A DNA stretch of 13,307 nucleotides from Trebonia sp. GTDB taxonomy: Bacteria; Actinomycetota; Actinomycetes; Streptosporangiales; Streptosporangiaceae. The notes under the pieces are model-generated. The model was not told the DNA's origin and searched no databases. It worked only from the letters and a program-made list of their open reading frames with translations. Location: NCBI GenBank assembly GCA_030038035.1, contig JASHPP010000749.1:1-13307 (forward strand), read 5' to 3'. Of this stretch, positions 7,138 through 12,915 are shown one piece after another. A program made the translations under genes and the position numbers. Every line of letters begins with the position of its first letter. Position 1 is the stretch's first letter.

Positions 7138-7859
7138 GGTGTCTGGTCCCTTCCGCTCTCTGCCTGAGCTGGGCCGGCCGCGAACTCCCGGAGTCGGCCG
7201 GGGGTGCCGATGTCATGAAAGTGCTCGCCGATCTCGATGCAGGCGAGCTTTCTCTGTGCCATGAGCGCGTGGAAGAGGTCCCCGAGGTCAGAGTGTCCGC
7301 AGTCAGGCGCCAGCGCGGTGAGCGCGGATTTTCGCAGCACCGCGACTCCGGTGTCGGTCAGACCGCCACTGATGCCGCGCTTTTCGTAGCGCTCGACTCG
7401 GCCGCCGGACCGCGTGATGTTCGGCTGCACCCCGCAGAAGGCGCGGGTAGCCACAATCAACCCCAGCGCGTCAGCGGGCAGCGCGTCCACGACCGCGCCG
7501 TAGTCGATGTCGAGGTAGGTGTCACCGAGTACCAGAAGAAAGAGGTCGTCCAGATAATCCACGCAGGCCAACAGTGCGCCTGCGGTCCCTCTCGGCTCCT
7601 GCTCAACCGACGTGGTGATCTCGAGGGCTGAATCCGTCGCTGCGAGGTACTGGTGAATCCCCGCCGCCAGGTGCCCCAGGCAGAAGTGGAATCGACGAAA
7701 ACCACAGGCCTGGAGGGGAGCGAGCATGATGTCCAAAAACGGCCGGCTCCCTATCGACTGCAATGACTTCGGCACTGAATGCGCAAGCGGGCCGAGCCGT
7801 GTGGCCTGGCCGCCGGCCAGGACAACCACTTGCTCACTGCGGAAGTGCGACATCTCCAC
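7134..7859 (-). CDS. Sugar-phosphate nucleotidylyltransferase (NTP_transferase family, HddC/MurU-like)
   Basis: 241 residues from a GTG at 7859-7857 with AAAGGG about 6 bases upstream; an ATG two codons later (7853-7851) is the alternative. The signature loop VVLAGGQATRLGPLAHSVPKSL (11-32) contains the G-G-x-x-T-R-L...P-K nucleotide-binding motif. It is followed by RPFLDIML, EPRGTAGALLA (87-97), FLLVLGDTYLDID with the metal-binding Asp, YEKRG, LTDTGVAVL and the C-terminal FHDIGTPGRL. This matches short nucleotidyltransferases such as HddC and MurU, which join a sugar 1-phosphate to an NTP giving an NDP-sugar and pyrophosphate; base preference cannot be read. The gene overlaps the kinase stop by one base (TAGTG) and its own stop overlaps the SDR start (ATGA). 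Kinase, nucleotidyltransferase and SDR are therefore translationally coupled and probably act in that order. Confidence 0.88.
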   Translation of the reverse strand: MEMSHFRSEQVVVLAGGQATRLGPLAHSVPKSLQSIGSRPFLDIMLAPLQACGFRRFHFCLGHLAAGIHQYLAATDSALEITTSVEQEPRGTAGALLACVDYLDDLFLLVLGDTYLDIDYGAVVDALPADALGLIVATRAFCGVQPNITRSGGRVERYEKRGISGGLTDTGVAVLRKSALTALAPDCGHSDLGDLFHALMAQRKLACIEIGEHFHDIGTPGRLREFAAGPAQAESGRDQTP

Positions 7860-8806
7860 TACGCGCCCTTTGGCACAGCGTCCAGCGCCTGGACGACAGA
7901 CTCCCGCGAGAGCATGTCAACACACCACTGGAAATGCCCGTCCTGGCCGAGCGGGTCGTAAGCGTTGCTGGTGATGACGGCATAGGCGGCGCGGTAGAGC
8001 GCCAGCTGTCCCGGGTCGTAGCCGAACCGGGAGGTGAGCATTTCGTCGATGCGGCACTCGGTCTCGCGGGCGGCGGGACCGTACATGTCGTAGATTGACG
8101 CGGTGACCGCGGCGTCGAAGGTCGGATCGCCGGCCGTGGAAAAGAAGCCGAAGTCAAGAACGGCTACGGGTCGCAGGTCGTCGCCTATCAGGATGTTGCC
8201 CGGGATCAGATCTCCGTGCACGAGCGCGGTGGGGGCGCTCTCGGTCGCCGCCAGCCCTCGCAGCAGTTTCCCGAGCTTTACGTCAAAGCCTTGTACGCTC
8301 TCGCGCAGCACGTCGCCGAATCGCTCTGCCCGTCGCATGACCAGAGCGGACAGCGCCTGCGACCAGCGGTCCTGCCCAGCCCACAGCGCTTGGTCTTCGT
8401 CGAGCACCGGAAGCGCTCGGAGCTCCGGCGCATCGGGCACCCCGGCGAACGCATCCAGCACCACCGCCATGCTCGATAGGGCGACCGGCCATGCGTCTGG
8501 CAGCGCAAAGCTCTTGTCGTCGAGCGGCAGCCCTGGCAGGCGACGCTCAATCGTCACCGCGCGGCCGAATACCTCGCGCACCTCATGGAACAGCGGTGTT
8601 AGGAAAGGGAGCCCCACGGAGTCGAGGTAACGATAGAAAGCTCCGAGCCGCAGTAGTTGCTCGACCGACCGTTCCCCCCACACTTTAGCCACGATTTCAT
8701 CGTCGAGTTGATACACCGCTCCCTCCATACCCGCGCTGAGAGGCTGCGCCGCCTGGTAGCCCTCGGCGGTGAAATACGCGAGCCATTCCTCATCGTGATG
8801 CTGCAC
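7859..8806 (-). CDS. APH-fold (aminoglycoside phosphotransferase family) small-molecule kinase
   Basis: 315 residues from a GTG at 8806-8804, supported by GGGAGG (8817-8812) 5 bases upstream. Kinase residues are intact: Lys41 in EIVAKVW binds ATP phosphates, the catalytic loop is VHGDLIPGNILIG (His197, Asp199, Asn204) and the metal-binding motif is LDFGFF (Asp218). This family phosphorylates hydroxyls of small molecules, including antibiotics, choline, homoserine and free sugars. Its one-base overlap with a nucleotidyltransferase favours a sugar kinase making a sugar 1-phosphate, as AmgK does for MurU, over an antibiotic-resistance enzyme; resistance cannot be excluded. The IS at 8820 ends 13 bases before its start codon, so the gene may now be cut off from the upstream operon promoter. 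Confidence 0.83.
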   Translation of the reverse strand: MQHHDEEWLAYFTAEGYQAAQPLSAGMEGAVYQLDDEIVAKVWGERSVEQLLRLGAFYRYLDSVGLPFLTPLFHEVREVFGRAVTIERRLPGLPLDDKSFALPDAWPVALSSMAVVLDAFAGVPDAPELRALPVLDEDQALWAGQDRWSQALSALVMRRAERFGDVLRESVQGFDVKLGKLLRGLAATESAPTALVHGDLIPGNILIGDDLRPVAVLDFGFFSTAGDPTFDAAVTASIYDMYGPAARETECRIDEMLTSRFGYDPGQLALYRAAYAVITSNAYDPLGQDGHFQWCVDMLSRESVVQALDAVPKGA

Positions 8807-8811
8807 ACGAA

Positions 8812-8817
8812 CCTCCC
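8812..8817 (-). promoter_or_regulatory. Ribosome binding site GGGAGG of the APH-fold kinase gene
   Basis: GGGAGG on the minus strand lies 5 bases before the GTG at 8806 and fixes that start. Its first base is part of the CTA target duplication at the IS edge, so the insertion came as close as it could without destroying the site. Confidence 0.75.
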
Positions 8818-8819
8818 TA
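8817..8819. repeat. Left target site duplication CTA of the IS
   Basis: CTA here matches CTA at 9768-9770 directly outside the other IS end. A 3-base duplication is within the range for IS5-family elements. Reading it as CTAG would shift the inverted ends out of register by one base, so CTA is preferred. Confidence 0.7.
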
Positions 8820-8835
8820 GAGGGTTATGCGAAAC
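8820..8835 (+). repeat. Left terminal inverted repeat of the IS
   Basis: GAGGGTTATGCGAAAC; it differs from the inverted right end only at the fifth base (G versus C). Confidence 0.88.
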
Positions 8836-8839
8836 CTCG

Positions 8840-8852
8840 CTGTCTCCGACAG
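8840..8852 (+). other. Small stem-loop CTGTC-TCC-GACAG just inside the left IS end
   Basis: A perfect 5-bp stem with a 3-base loop, extendable by one G-T pair, 4 bases inside the left inverted repeat. It could be a transposase contact site or dampen read-through into the transposase gene. It is too short to assign firmly. Confidence 0.35.
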
Positions 8853-8908
8853 TCCGCCCCCTGCCGAAAATGATTCAAGAGGTTGCGACACGCCGCATTA
8901 AATAACAA

Positions 8909-8977
8909 GCAACGGCCTCTCCAGCCGATAGAAAGGAGGCTACGACACCACACCTTTCAGGATGGAGAAGCCGTTGC
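8909..8977 (+). promoter_or_regulatory. RNA hairpin predicted to mask the transposase ribosome binding site and start codon
   Basis: Outer arms 8909-8923 (GCAACGGCCTCTCCA) and 8963-8977 (TGGAGAAGCCGTTGC) pair at 14 of 15 positions, with one C-A mismatch. Inside, GAAAGG (8931-8936) pairs perfectly with CCTTTC (8953-8958). The inner stem covers most of the Shine-Dalgarno AAAGGAGG (8932-8939), and the outer stem covers the last two bases of the ATG (8962-8964) and the first codons. Translation of a message containing both arms should be repressed. Known transposons use such structures to avoid transposase expression from outside transcripts. No in-frame ATG, GTG or TTG lies between the Shine-Dalgarno and the ATG at 8962, so the 22-base gap is real. 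Confidence 0.65.
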
Positions 8978-9762
8978 GATTCGATCGTATGTCAGGGCTG
9001 GACGAAAAGCAACTCGACGAACTAGAAGATAGTGTTGCAGACCTTCTCGAAGAGCCATGGGATAAAGACACAGGACGCCCGCGGGAACTAACCTTCCGGG
9101 AAGCACTCGTCGTCACATGCGGCTACATGAGGCAGAACATCACCGAGGATGTCTGGGCCGACATATTCGACGTAGACCAGTCAACTATTTCCCGGATCAT
9201 CACAATCCTCACCCCGCTGGCCGAGCGGGCGACCGCAGAATTCAGGCCGGCGCCGGAGGAAGCAGCCGAAGCCACCAGGGACGCGATCGCGCTGGTAGAC
9301 GGCACGCTGTGGCCGTGCTGGTCCTGGGACGGCGAAAGTAAGCTGTGGTCCGGGAAATACAAGACAACGGGACACGGCTCTCTGATTATCGCGAATCTCC
9401 AGGGCCGTGTAACATTCGTCTCCGAGCCCGTTACCGGCAATCAGCACGACATGAAGAAACTGAAGGGATCGGACGCCGAGACGATACTGAAGGAGGCGGG
9501 CGGAGTGTTCGGCGACAAGGGATTTATCGGGACCGATTACATCACCACCCCGATCCGCAAGCCGCAATGCCGGAAGCTACTGCGATGGGAACACGAATGG
9601 AACAATCAGGTGAGTTCCTTCCGTGCGCCGGTCGAGCGCGCCGTTGCGAACTTGAAGACATGGCGGATTCTCTTCACCGACTACCGTCGGCCGCTGAAGA
9701 CCTTTAAGTCATCATTTCGAGCAGTGATCGGTCTTTACTTCTTCAAGGAGAGTTTCGCATAA
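8962..9762 (+). CDS. IS5-family DDE transposase
   Basis: 266 residues from the ATG at 8962; the TAA stop lies inside the right inverted repeat. An N-terminal helix-turn-helix (HTH_Tnp_4 type, about residues 43-85, LTFREALVVTCGYMRQNI then DQSTISRII) is followed by a DDE_Tnp_4 catalytic domain from about residue 108. The catalytic triad is Asp113 (LVDGTLW), Asp185 (FGDKGFIG) and Glu225 (PVERAVANLKTW), and it is intact. The length is normal for this group. The enzyme cuts and joins the IS ends. A Shine-Dalgarno AAAGGAGG sits 22 bases before the ATG, farther than usual, and both are involved in a predicted hairpin. The AT-rich stretch around 8897-8908 may hold a -10 element, but no promoter is certain. 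It is the only plus-strand gene in the window. Confidence 0.95.
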   Translation: MEKPLRFDRMSGLDEKQLDELEDSVADLLEEPWDKDTGRPRELTFREALVVTCGYMRQNITEDVWADIFDVDQSTISRIITILTPLAERATAEFRPAPEEAAEATRDAIALVDGTLWPCWSWDGESKLWSGKYKTTGHGSLIIANLQGRVTFVSEPVTGNQHDMKKLKGSDAETILKEAGGVFGDKGFIGTDYITTPIRKPQCRKLLRWEHEWNNQVSSFRAPVERAVANLKTWRILFTDYRRPLKTFKSSFRAVIGLYFFKESFA

Positions 9763-9767
9763 GCCTC
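9752..9767 (-). repeat. Right terminal inverted repeat of the IS
   Basis: GTTTCGCATAAGCCTC, the inverse of the left end with one mismatch. It contains the transposase stop codon TAA (9760-9762). Confidence 0.88.
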
Positions 9768-9770
9768 CTA
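9768..9770. repeat. Right target site duplication CTA of the IS
   Basis: Matches CTA at 8817-8819. The uninterrupted target would have read CTCCCTAGGATGG. Confidence 0.7.
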
Positions 9771-9838
9771 GGATGGATGTAAATCCGCAGTTTCTACTGC
9801 CAGAAAGAGTGTGCCGGACAGAAATCGCCGTGTCACTC

Positions 9839-10747
9839 TCAATGATCTCCACCGATCCCTCCGGTCTCGGCGGCCCCGTCCAGCCACGTGCAAAGTTGCA
9901 TAAGCCGACTTACCCGCGCCACGCCAGGCAGGCGCTGGTAGACGTCAAATCGGTCGTAGAGCACGGCCAGACCGATCCCGGCGTCCCGTGCGCCAAGAAC
10001 ATCGTTCACGAGACCATCCCCGACGAACCAGCACTCGTGCGCCGCCACGTCAAGCGCGGCAAAGGCCGCGCGATAGATCGCCAGGTCGGGCTTCTGGGCA
10101 GAGACCGCGGTCGAGTCGATGATGGCGTCAAAGTAGCGGTCGAGCCCGAAGTGCCGTAGCTCGGCATGGAGTGTTCCGTCTGAGTTCGACACCGCACCCA
10201 CTCTGATGCTGCGGCTACGGAGTTCCCCGAACAGCTCAACCGCCTCTGGATCGAGTTCGCAGTACAAGTCCTCGCGCGCCATCATTCGCTGCCATACTCT
10301 GAGCGCGGTTTCGGCCGGCAGCCCGACCAGCATGCCCCAGGTCACGGCGACTTTGCCGGCCCCGTCGAGGCCAACCGGCAAAGCGAGATGGCGAGCCTCT
10401 GCGGCCAGGACCAGCGCCGAGACCAGATGATATGGCTCAGCCTCGAAGTCGGGACACTCGGCCCGAGCCTCCGCGAGCATATGCTCCCCACTCGGGTGGA
10501 TGACGGTCAGGCCAATGTCAAATAGCATCGCCGCCGGTGTGCGCACGGTGGCAGGCGCCTGCCGTTGCCCGGCCGGGTCGAAGGCGCAAACCGGTTCACG
10601 ATAACGTTCGCGGAAGCGCGAAGCGGGCTTCGCCAGATGCCAGGGGAAGGCCCATCGCCGTTCCCGAGGTCCCTCCCACGCCACCGCCGACTCGATGCGC
10701 CGGAAGATCGGGGCGGCCCACGGCTCGCCGCGCGAAAGGCCGCTCAT
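9839..10747 (-). CDS. HAD superfamily hydrolase-like protein with DxG motif I and a long N-terminal extension
   Basis: 302 residues from the ATG at 10747-10745, which overlaps the aminotransferase stop as ATGA. The HAD core starts only at about residue 73: motif I LFDIGLTVIHP (nucleophile Asp77), a helical cap (about 90-165), motif II GAVSNSDGT (Ser187), motif III Lys219 in SAQKPDLAIY and motif IV FVGDGLVNDVLGA (Asp244, Asp249). Motif I has Gly79 where phosphatases have the second Asp (DxDxT), so the usual general acid/base is missing; such DxG variants do occur in the superfamily. The first 73 residues are rich in Arg, Pro and Trp and match nothing I recognise. The internal Met74 would give a minimal HAD protein but has no clear Shine-Dalgarno, whereas the ATGA junction supports the long form. 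If active, it may dephosphorylate a sugar before the downstream kinase step. The IS follows 68 bases after its stop. Confidence 0.82.
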   Translation of the reverse strand: MSGLSRGEPWAAPIFRRIESAVAWEGPRERRWAFPWHLAKPASRFRERYREPVCAFDPAGQRQAPATVRTPAAMLFDIGLTVIHPSGEHMLAEARAECPDFEAEPYHLVSALVLAAEARHLALPVGLDGAGKVAVTWGMLVGLPAETALRVWQRMMAREDLYCELDPEAVELFGELRSRSIRVGAVSNSDGTLHAELRHFGLDRYFDAIIDSTAVSAQKPDLAIYRAAFAALDVAAHECWFVGDGLVNDVLGARDAGIGLAVLYDRFDVYQRLPGVARVSRLMQLCTWLDGAAETGGIGGDH

Positions 10748-11697
10748 CGGCCGACGGCCGGCGCGGCCGACGGTACCGCCGTGAGCATGTCAGGGTCGAT
10801 TGGCTTGTCGAGGCCCGAGCAGATCGCAAGGTACAGGCGGCGGACAGACTGTGCGACGGGCCAGTCGCCGTCGCCAATGGGCATGCGGTCTACCTCGGCG
10901 ATAATGCGCACCTCATCCAGGGTGCCGCACAGGAACGCCTCATCGGCCGTGTATATCTCGGTCCTTGGTATCGCCCGCTCGACTACGGGCACGTTCAAGC
11001 GCGATCGCAGTAGTTCGATCACGGTTCTGCGGGTGATGCTGTCCAGGACGCCATCGGCTAGTGGCGGGGTAATGACCGTTCCCTCGCGCACCAGAAAGAC
11101 TGCGGCACCGCCGGTCTCCGCCACCGTGTCCCTGGTGTTGAGCAGGATCGCCTCGTCAGCGCCGGCGAGCGCGGCCTCGATCCGCGGCAGCCGGAACGCC
11201 TGGTACGCCGCCCCCACCTTGATGAGCGGGGAGATGGCCAGGTCAGGAGTACGCCGCCAGGTGCTAACCACGCACGTGATGGTTTCAGGCGGCCGCGTGC
11301 CAGTCGGGTAACCAGCAATATAGCTGCCCAGCCGCACTTGGCCCGGCCGCCATCCATAGCGCCCTTCGTCGATGTACAGCGTCGGGCGCAGGTACAGGTC
11401 GCCGCAGTGGCCAAGCGCGCTCACCAGGCTAGGGAGCCCGTCGCGCATTCGCGCGATATGCTCCTGCGCATCATCAGCAGGAATACGCATGAGGCGGGCA
11501 GACTGCAGCAGTCTCTGCAGGTGCCGATCGAGATGTACGAGCGCATGACGTTGGTGCGCTTCCTGCCAGTATGCTCTGAGCCCCTCGAACACGTTGGCCC
11601 CCCGCATGGCGACCTCCGAGGTGACGTGCACCGTGGCCGCGGGCCAGGGAACGACCTGCCCGTTCCACCAGATCACGTCCGGCGTGCTCTCATACAT
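10744..11697 (-). CDS. Class IV PLP-dependent aminotransferase (branched-chain aminotransferase-like)
   Basis: 317 residues from the ATG at 11697-11695; GGGAGG 6 bases upstream (11709-11704) decides this start over one nine codons earlier. The fold-type IV signatures are present: IWWNGQVVPW (9-18), ANVFEGLRAYW (34-44), RPTLYID (104-110), the expected Schiff-base Lys160 in ISPLIKVGAAYQAF, Glu194 in VAETGGAAVFLV (equivalent of IlvE Glu193), TPPLADGVLDSITRRTVIELL (210-230) and ADEAFLCGT. It resembles IlvE colinearly. Tyr31 of IlvE (HYGTSVFEG), which I recall as part of the substrate pocket, is replaced by Arg32 (MRGANVFEG), so the acceptor or donor may not be a simple branched-chain acid. It could supply an amino acid or amino group for the cluster product. 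It overlaps the GT4 gene by 8 bases and the HAD gene by 4, so all three are translationally coupled. Confidence 0.85.
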   Translation of the reverse strand: MYESTPDVIWWNGQVVPWPAATVHVTSEVAMRGANVFEGLRAYWQEAHQRHALVHLDRHLQRLLQSARLMRIPADDAQEHIARMRDGLPSLVSALGHCGDLYLRPTLYIDEGRYGWRPGQVRLGSYIAGYPTGTRPPETITCVVSTWRRTPDLAISPLIKVGAAYQAFRLPRIEAALAGADEAILLNTRDTVAETGGAAVFLVREGTVITPPLADGVLDSITRRTVIELLRSRLNVPVVERAIPRTEIYTADEAFLCGTLDEVRIIAEVDRMPIGDGDWPVAQSVRRLYLAICSGLDKPIDPDMLTAVPSAAPAVGR

Positions 11698-12883
11698 GCT
11701 CTGCCTCCCGTGCCGTAGGTCCACTGCGGATGACCAGTCGGAGTGCCGCCTCGGTCTGGCTCATCATCCGAGAGCGGGAAAAGTGCTCGACGACGTGAAG
11801 GCGCCCCCGCAACGCCAGTCCGGCGCGCTCCCGGGCGTTGACAACGAGGCGCTCCAGAGCCGCCGAGAGCGGCTCGATCCGCCCCGGCTGGACGACTAGG
11901 GCAATGTCCGGCGTCGTTAGGATTTCCCGGATTCCGGGGATGTCGGTGATCACGGCGGCCCGCCCGGCGCTCATGGCCTCCAGAACCGACAGCCCCAGGC
12001 CCTCCTCCAGACTCGGTTGGGTGACAATGTCGGCCGCTGCCAGCACCCCGGGCATCTGGTCGAAGGTTACGGTCCGGTCGATCGTCACCGCTGACCGCAG
12101 ACCCAGGCGATCGGTCTCTGCTTCTAGCTGGGCCGCGTAATCGAGAGACGCTGAGCTCACGCTGCCCACGATCAGCAACCTGGTCTCAGGATGGGCCGCG
12201 TGGACCAAGGCGAAGGCCTGCAGCGCTTGCAGGATCCCCTTGCGTTCCTTGAGCCTTCCCGCGCAAGCGATCACGACATCATGGTCGCTATAGCCGTAGC
12301 GCTGACGGGTCGGACCAGGGTCTACTGCGGGATGGAACAGGTCTGTGTCCACTCCGTGGTAGATCAGTTCCGCGCGAGCGCCGAAGCGCTCGGCCCGGCT
12401 CGCGTAGAAACGGGAGCCAGCCAAGACCAGAGAGGGGCGCAGTTGGCCATAAACCAGCCTGAGCCGCCCCTGCCCGAGCGGCTCGCGCTCCGGGGCCTGT
12501 TCATGGAAGGCGGCGATCCACGGGATGTCCCGGTCCAGCGCGACCGTCTTGCCCATGACTGCCGTGTCCAGGCTGTTGGTCATCACGACATCGGGTGTGG
12601 CCTGGTCGAGGACATGCCAGAGTTCCGGGTGAATACCGAATGCCATCTGTTCCCAGTAGATCTTGCTGGGATCCGCGAGCAGGGCGCGGTACCCGTCGAG
12701 TCTGCGCACCGTAACAGCAGCCGGGTCTCCGGTTACCGGGCCAGGTGATTCGCCCCTCGGCGCGTCCGTCACGACGGTCACGGAGTGGCCTTTAACCGCC
12801 ATCGCCCGGGCCACTTCGAACGCGTAGGTCTCCGCCCCGCCGATAACAGGGTGGAAGCTGGACGTGATTATCAGCAGTCGCAT
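11690..12883 (-). CDS. GT4 family glycosyltransferase (GT-B fold)
   Basis: 397 residues from the ATG at 12883-12881. The frame is open further upstream to 13015, but that part runs through the methyltransferase gene and lacks family features, while the chosen start gives the usual MRLLIITSSFHPVIGGAE. The N-terminal half has the GG loop (15-16) and VARAMAVKGHSVTVVTD. The C-terminal half has CAGRLKERKG (207-216, donor phosphate-binding Arg/Lys), RLLIVG and EEGLGLSVLEAMSAG with the EX7E pair Glu294/Glu302. The length is normal, and no membrane anchor or signal is seen. It should transfer a sugar from an NDP-sugar donor with retention of anomeric configuration; the acceptor is unknown. It starts 32 bases after the methyltransferase stop and its stop overlaps the aminotransferase start by 8 bases. 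The donor may be the sugar nucleotide made by the downstream kinase and nucleotidyltransferase. Confidence 0.9.
   Translation of the reverse strand: MRLLIITSSFHPVIGGAETYAFEVARAMAVKGHSVTVVTDAPRGESPGPVTGDPAAVTVRRLDGYRALLADPSKIYWEQMAFGIHPELWHVLDQATPDVVMTNSLDTAVMGKTVALDRDIPWIAAFHEQAPEREPLGQGRLRLVYGQLRPSLVLAGSRFYASRAERFGARAELIYHGVDTDLFHPAVDPGPTRQRYGYSDHDVVIACAGRLKERKGILQALQAFALVHAAHPETRLLIVGSVSSASLDYAAQLEAETDRLGLRSAVTIDRTVTFDQMPGVLAAADIVTQPSLEEGLGLSVLEAMSAGRAAVITDIPGIREILTTPDIALVVQPGRIEPLSAALERLVVNARERAGLALRGRLHVVEHFSRSRMMSQTEAALRLVIRSGPTAREAEHV
11704..11709 (-). promoter_or_regulatory. Ribosome binding site GGGAGG of the aminotransferase gene
   Basis: GGGAGG on the minus strand, 6 bases before the ATG at 11697 and inside the end of the GT4 gene. 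It selects that start over the earlier in-frame codon at 11724. Confidence 0.75.
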
Positions 12884-12915
12884 CTTCCCTGCAGGCTCCT
12901 CCCCGGACTGGTTCC

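Larger units (their letters stand above)
8820..9767 (+). mobile_element. Complete IS5-family insertion sequence, 948 bp
   Basis: The element is bounded by inverted ends 8820-8835 and 9752-9767 (15/16 match) and flanked by CTA on both sides. It carries one intact DDE transposase gene. The family is assigned from the transposase domains (HTH_Tnp_4 and DDE_Tnp_4 type), the size and the short duplication. The element lies between the HAD and kinase genes of the leftward cluster and is transcribed against them. Removing the IS and one CTA leaves an 81-base gap between those two genes. Intact ends, duplication and reading frame suggest a recent, possibly still mobile insertion. Confidence 0.92.

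Noticed and set aside
7134..8806. Complete GDP-heptose pathway (HddA/HddC/GmhA/GmhB)
   Set aside because: Only the nucleotidyltransferase is HddC-like. The kinase is APH-fold rather than GHMP-type HddA, and no sedoheptulose phosphate isomerase is present in the window.
7859..8806. Antibiotic resistance aminoglycoside phosphotransferase
   Set aside because: The family fold fits, but coupling to a nucleotidyltransferase and SDR makes a biosynthetic sugar kinase more likely; resistance has no direct support.
9806..9839. Hairpin AGAGTG/CACTCT overlapping the HAD stop codon as a terminator
   Set aside because: Only a 6-bp stem plus a weak 3-bp inner stem with mismatches between, with no T-run; not enough to call.
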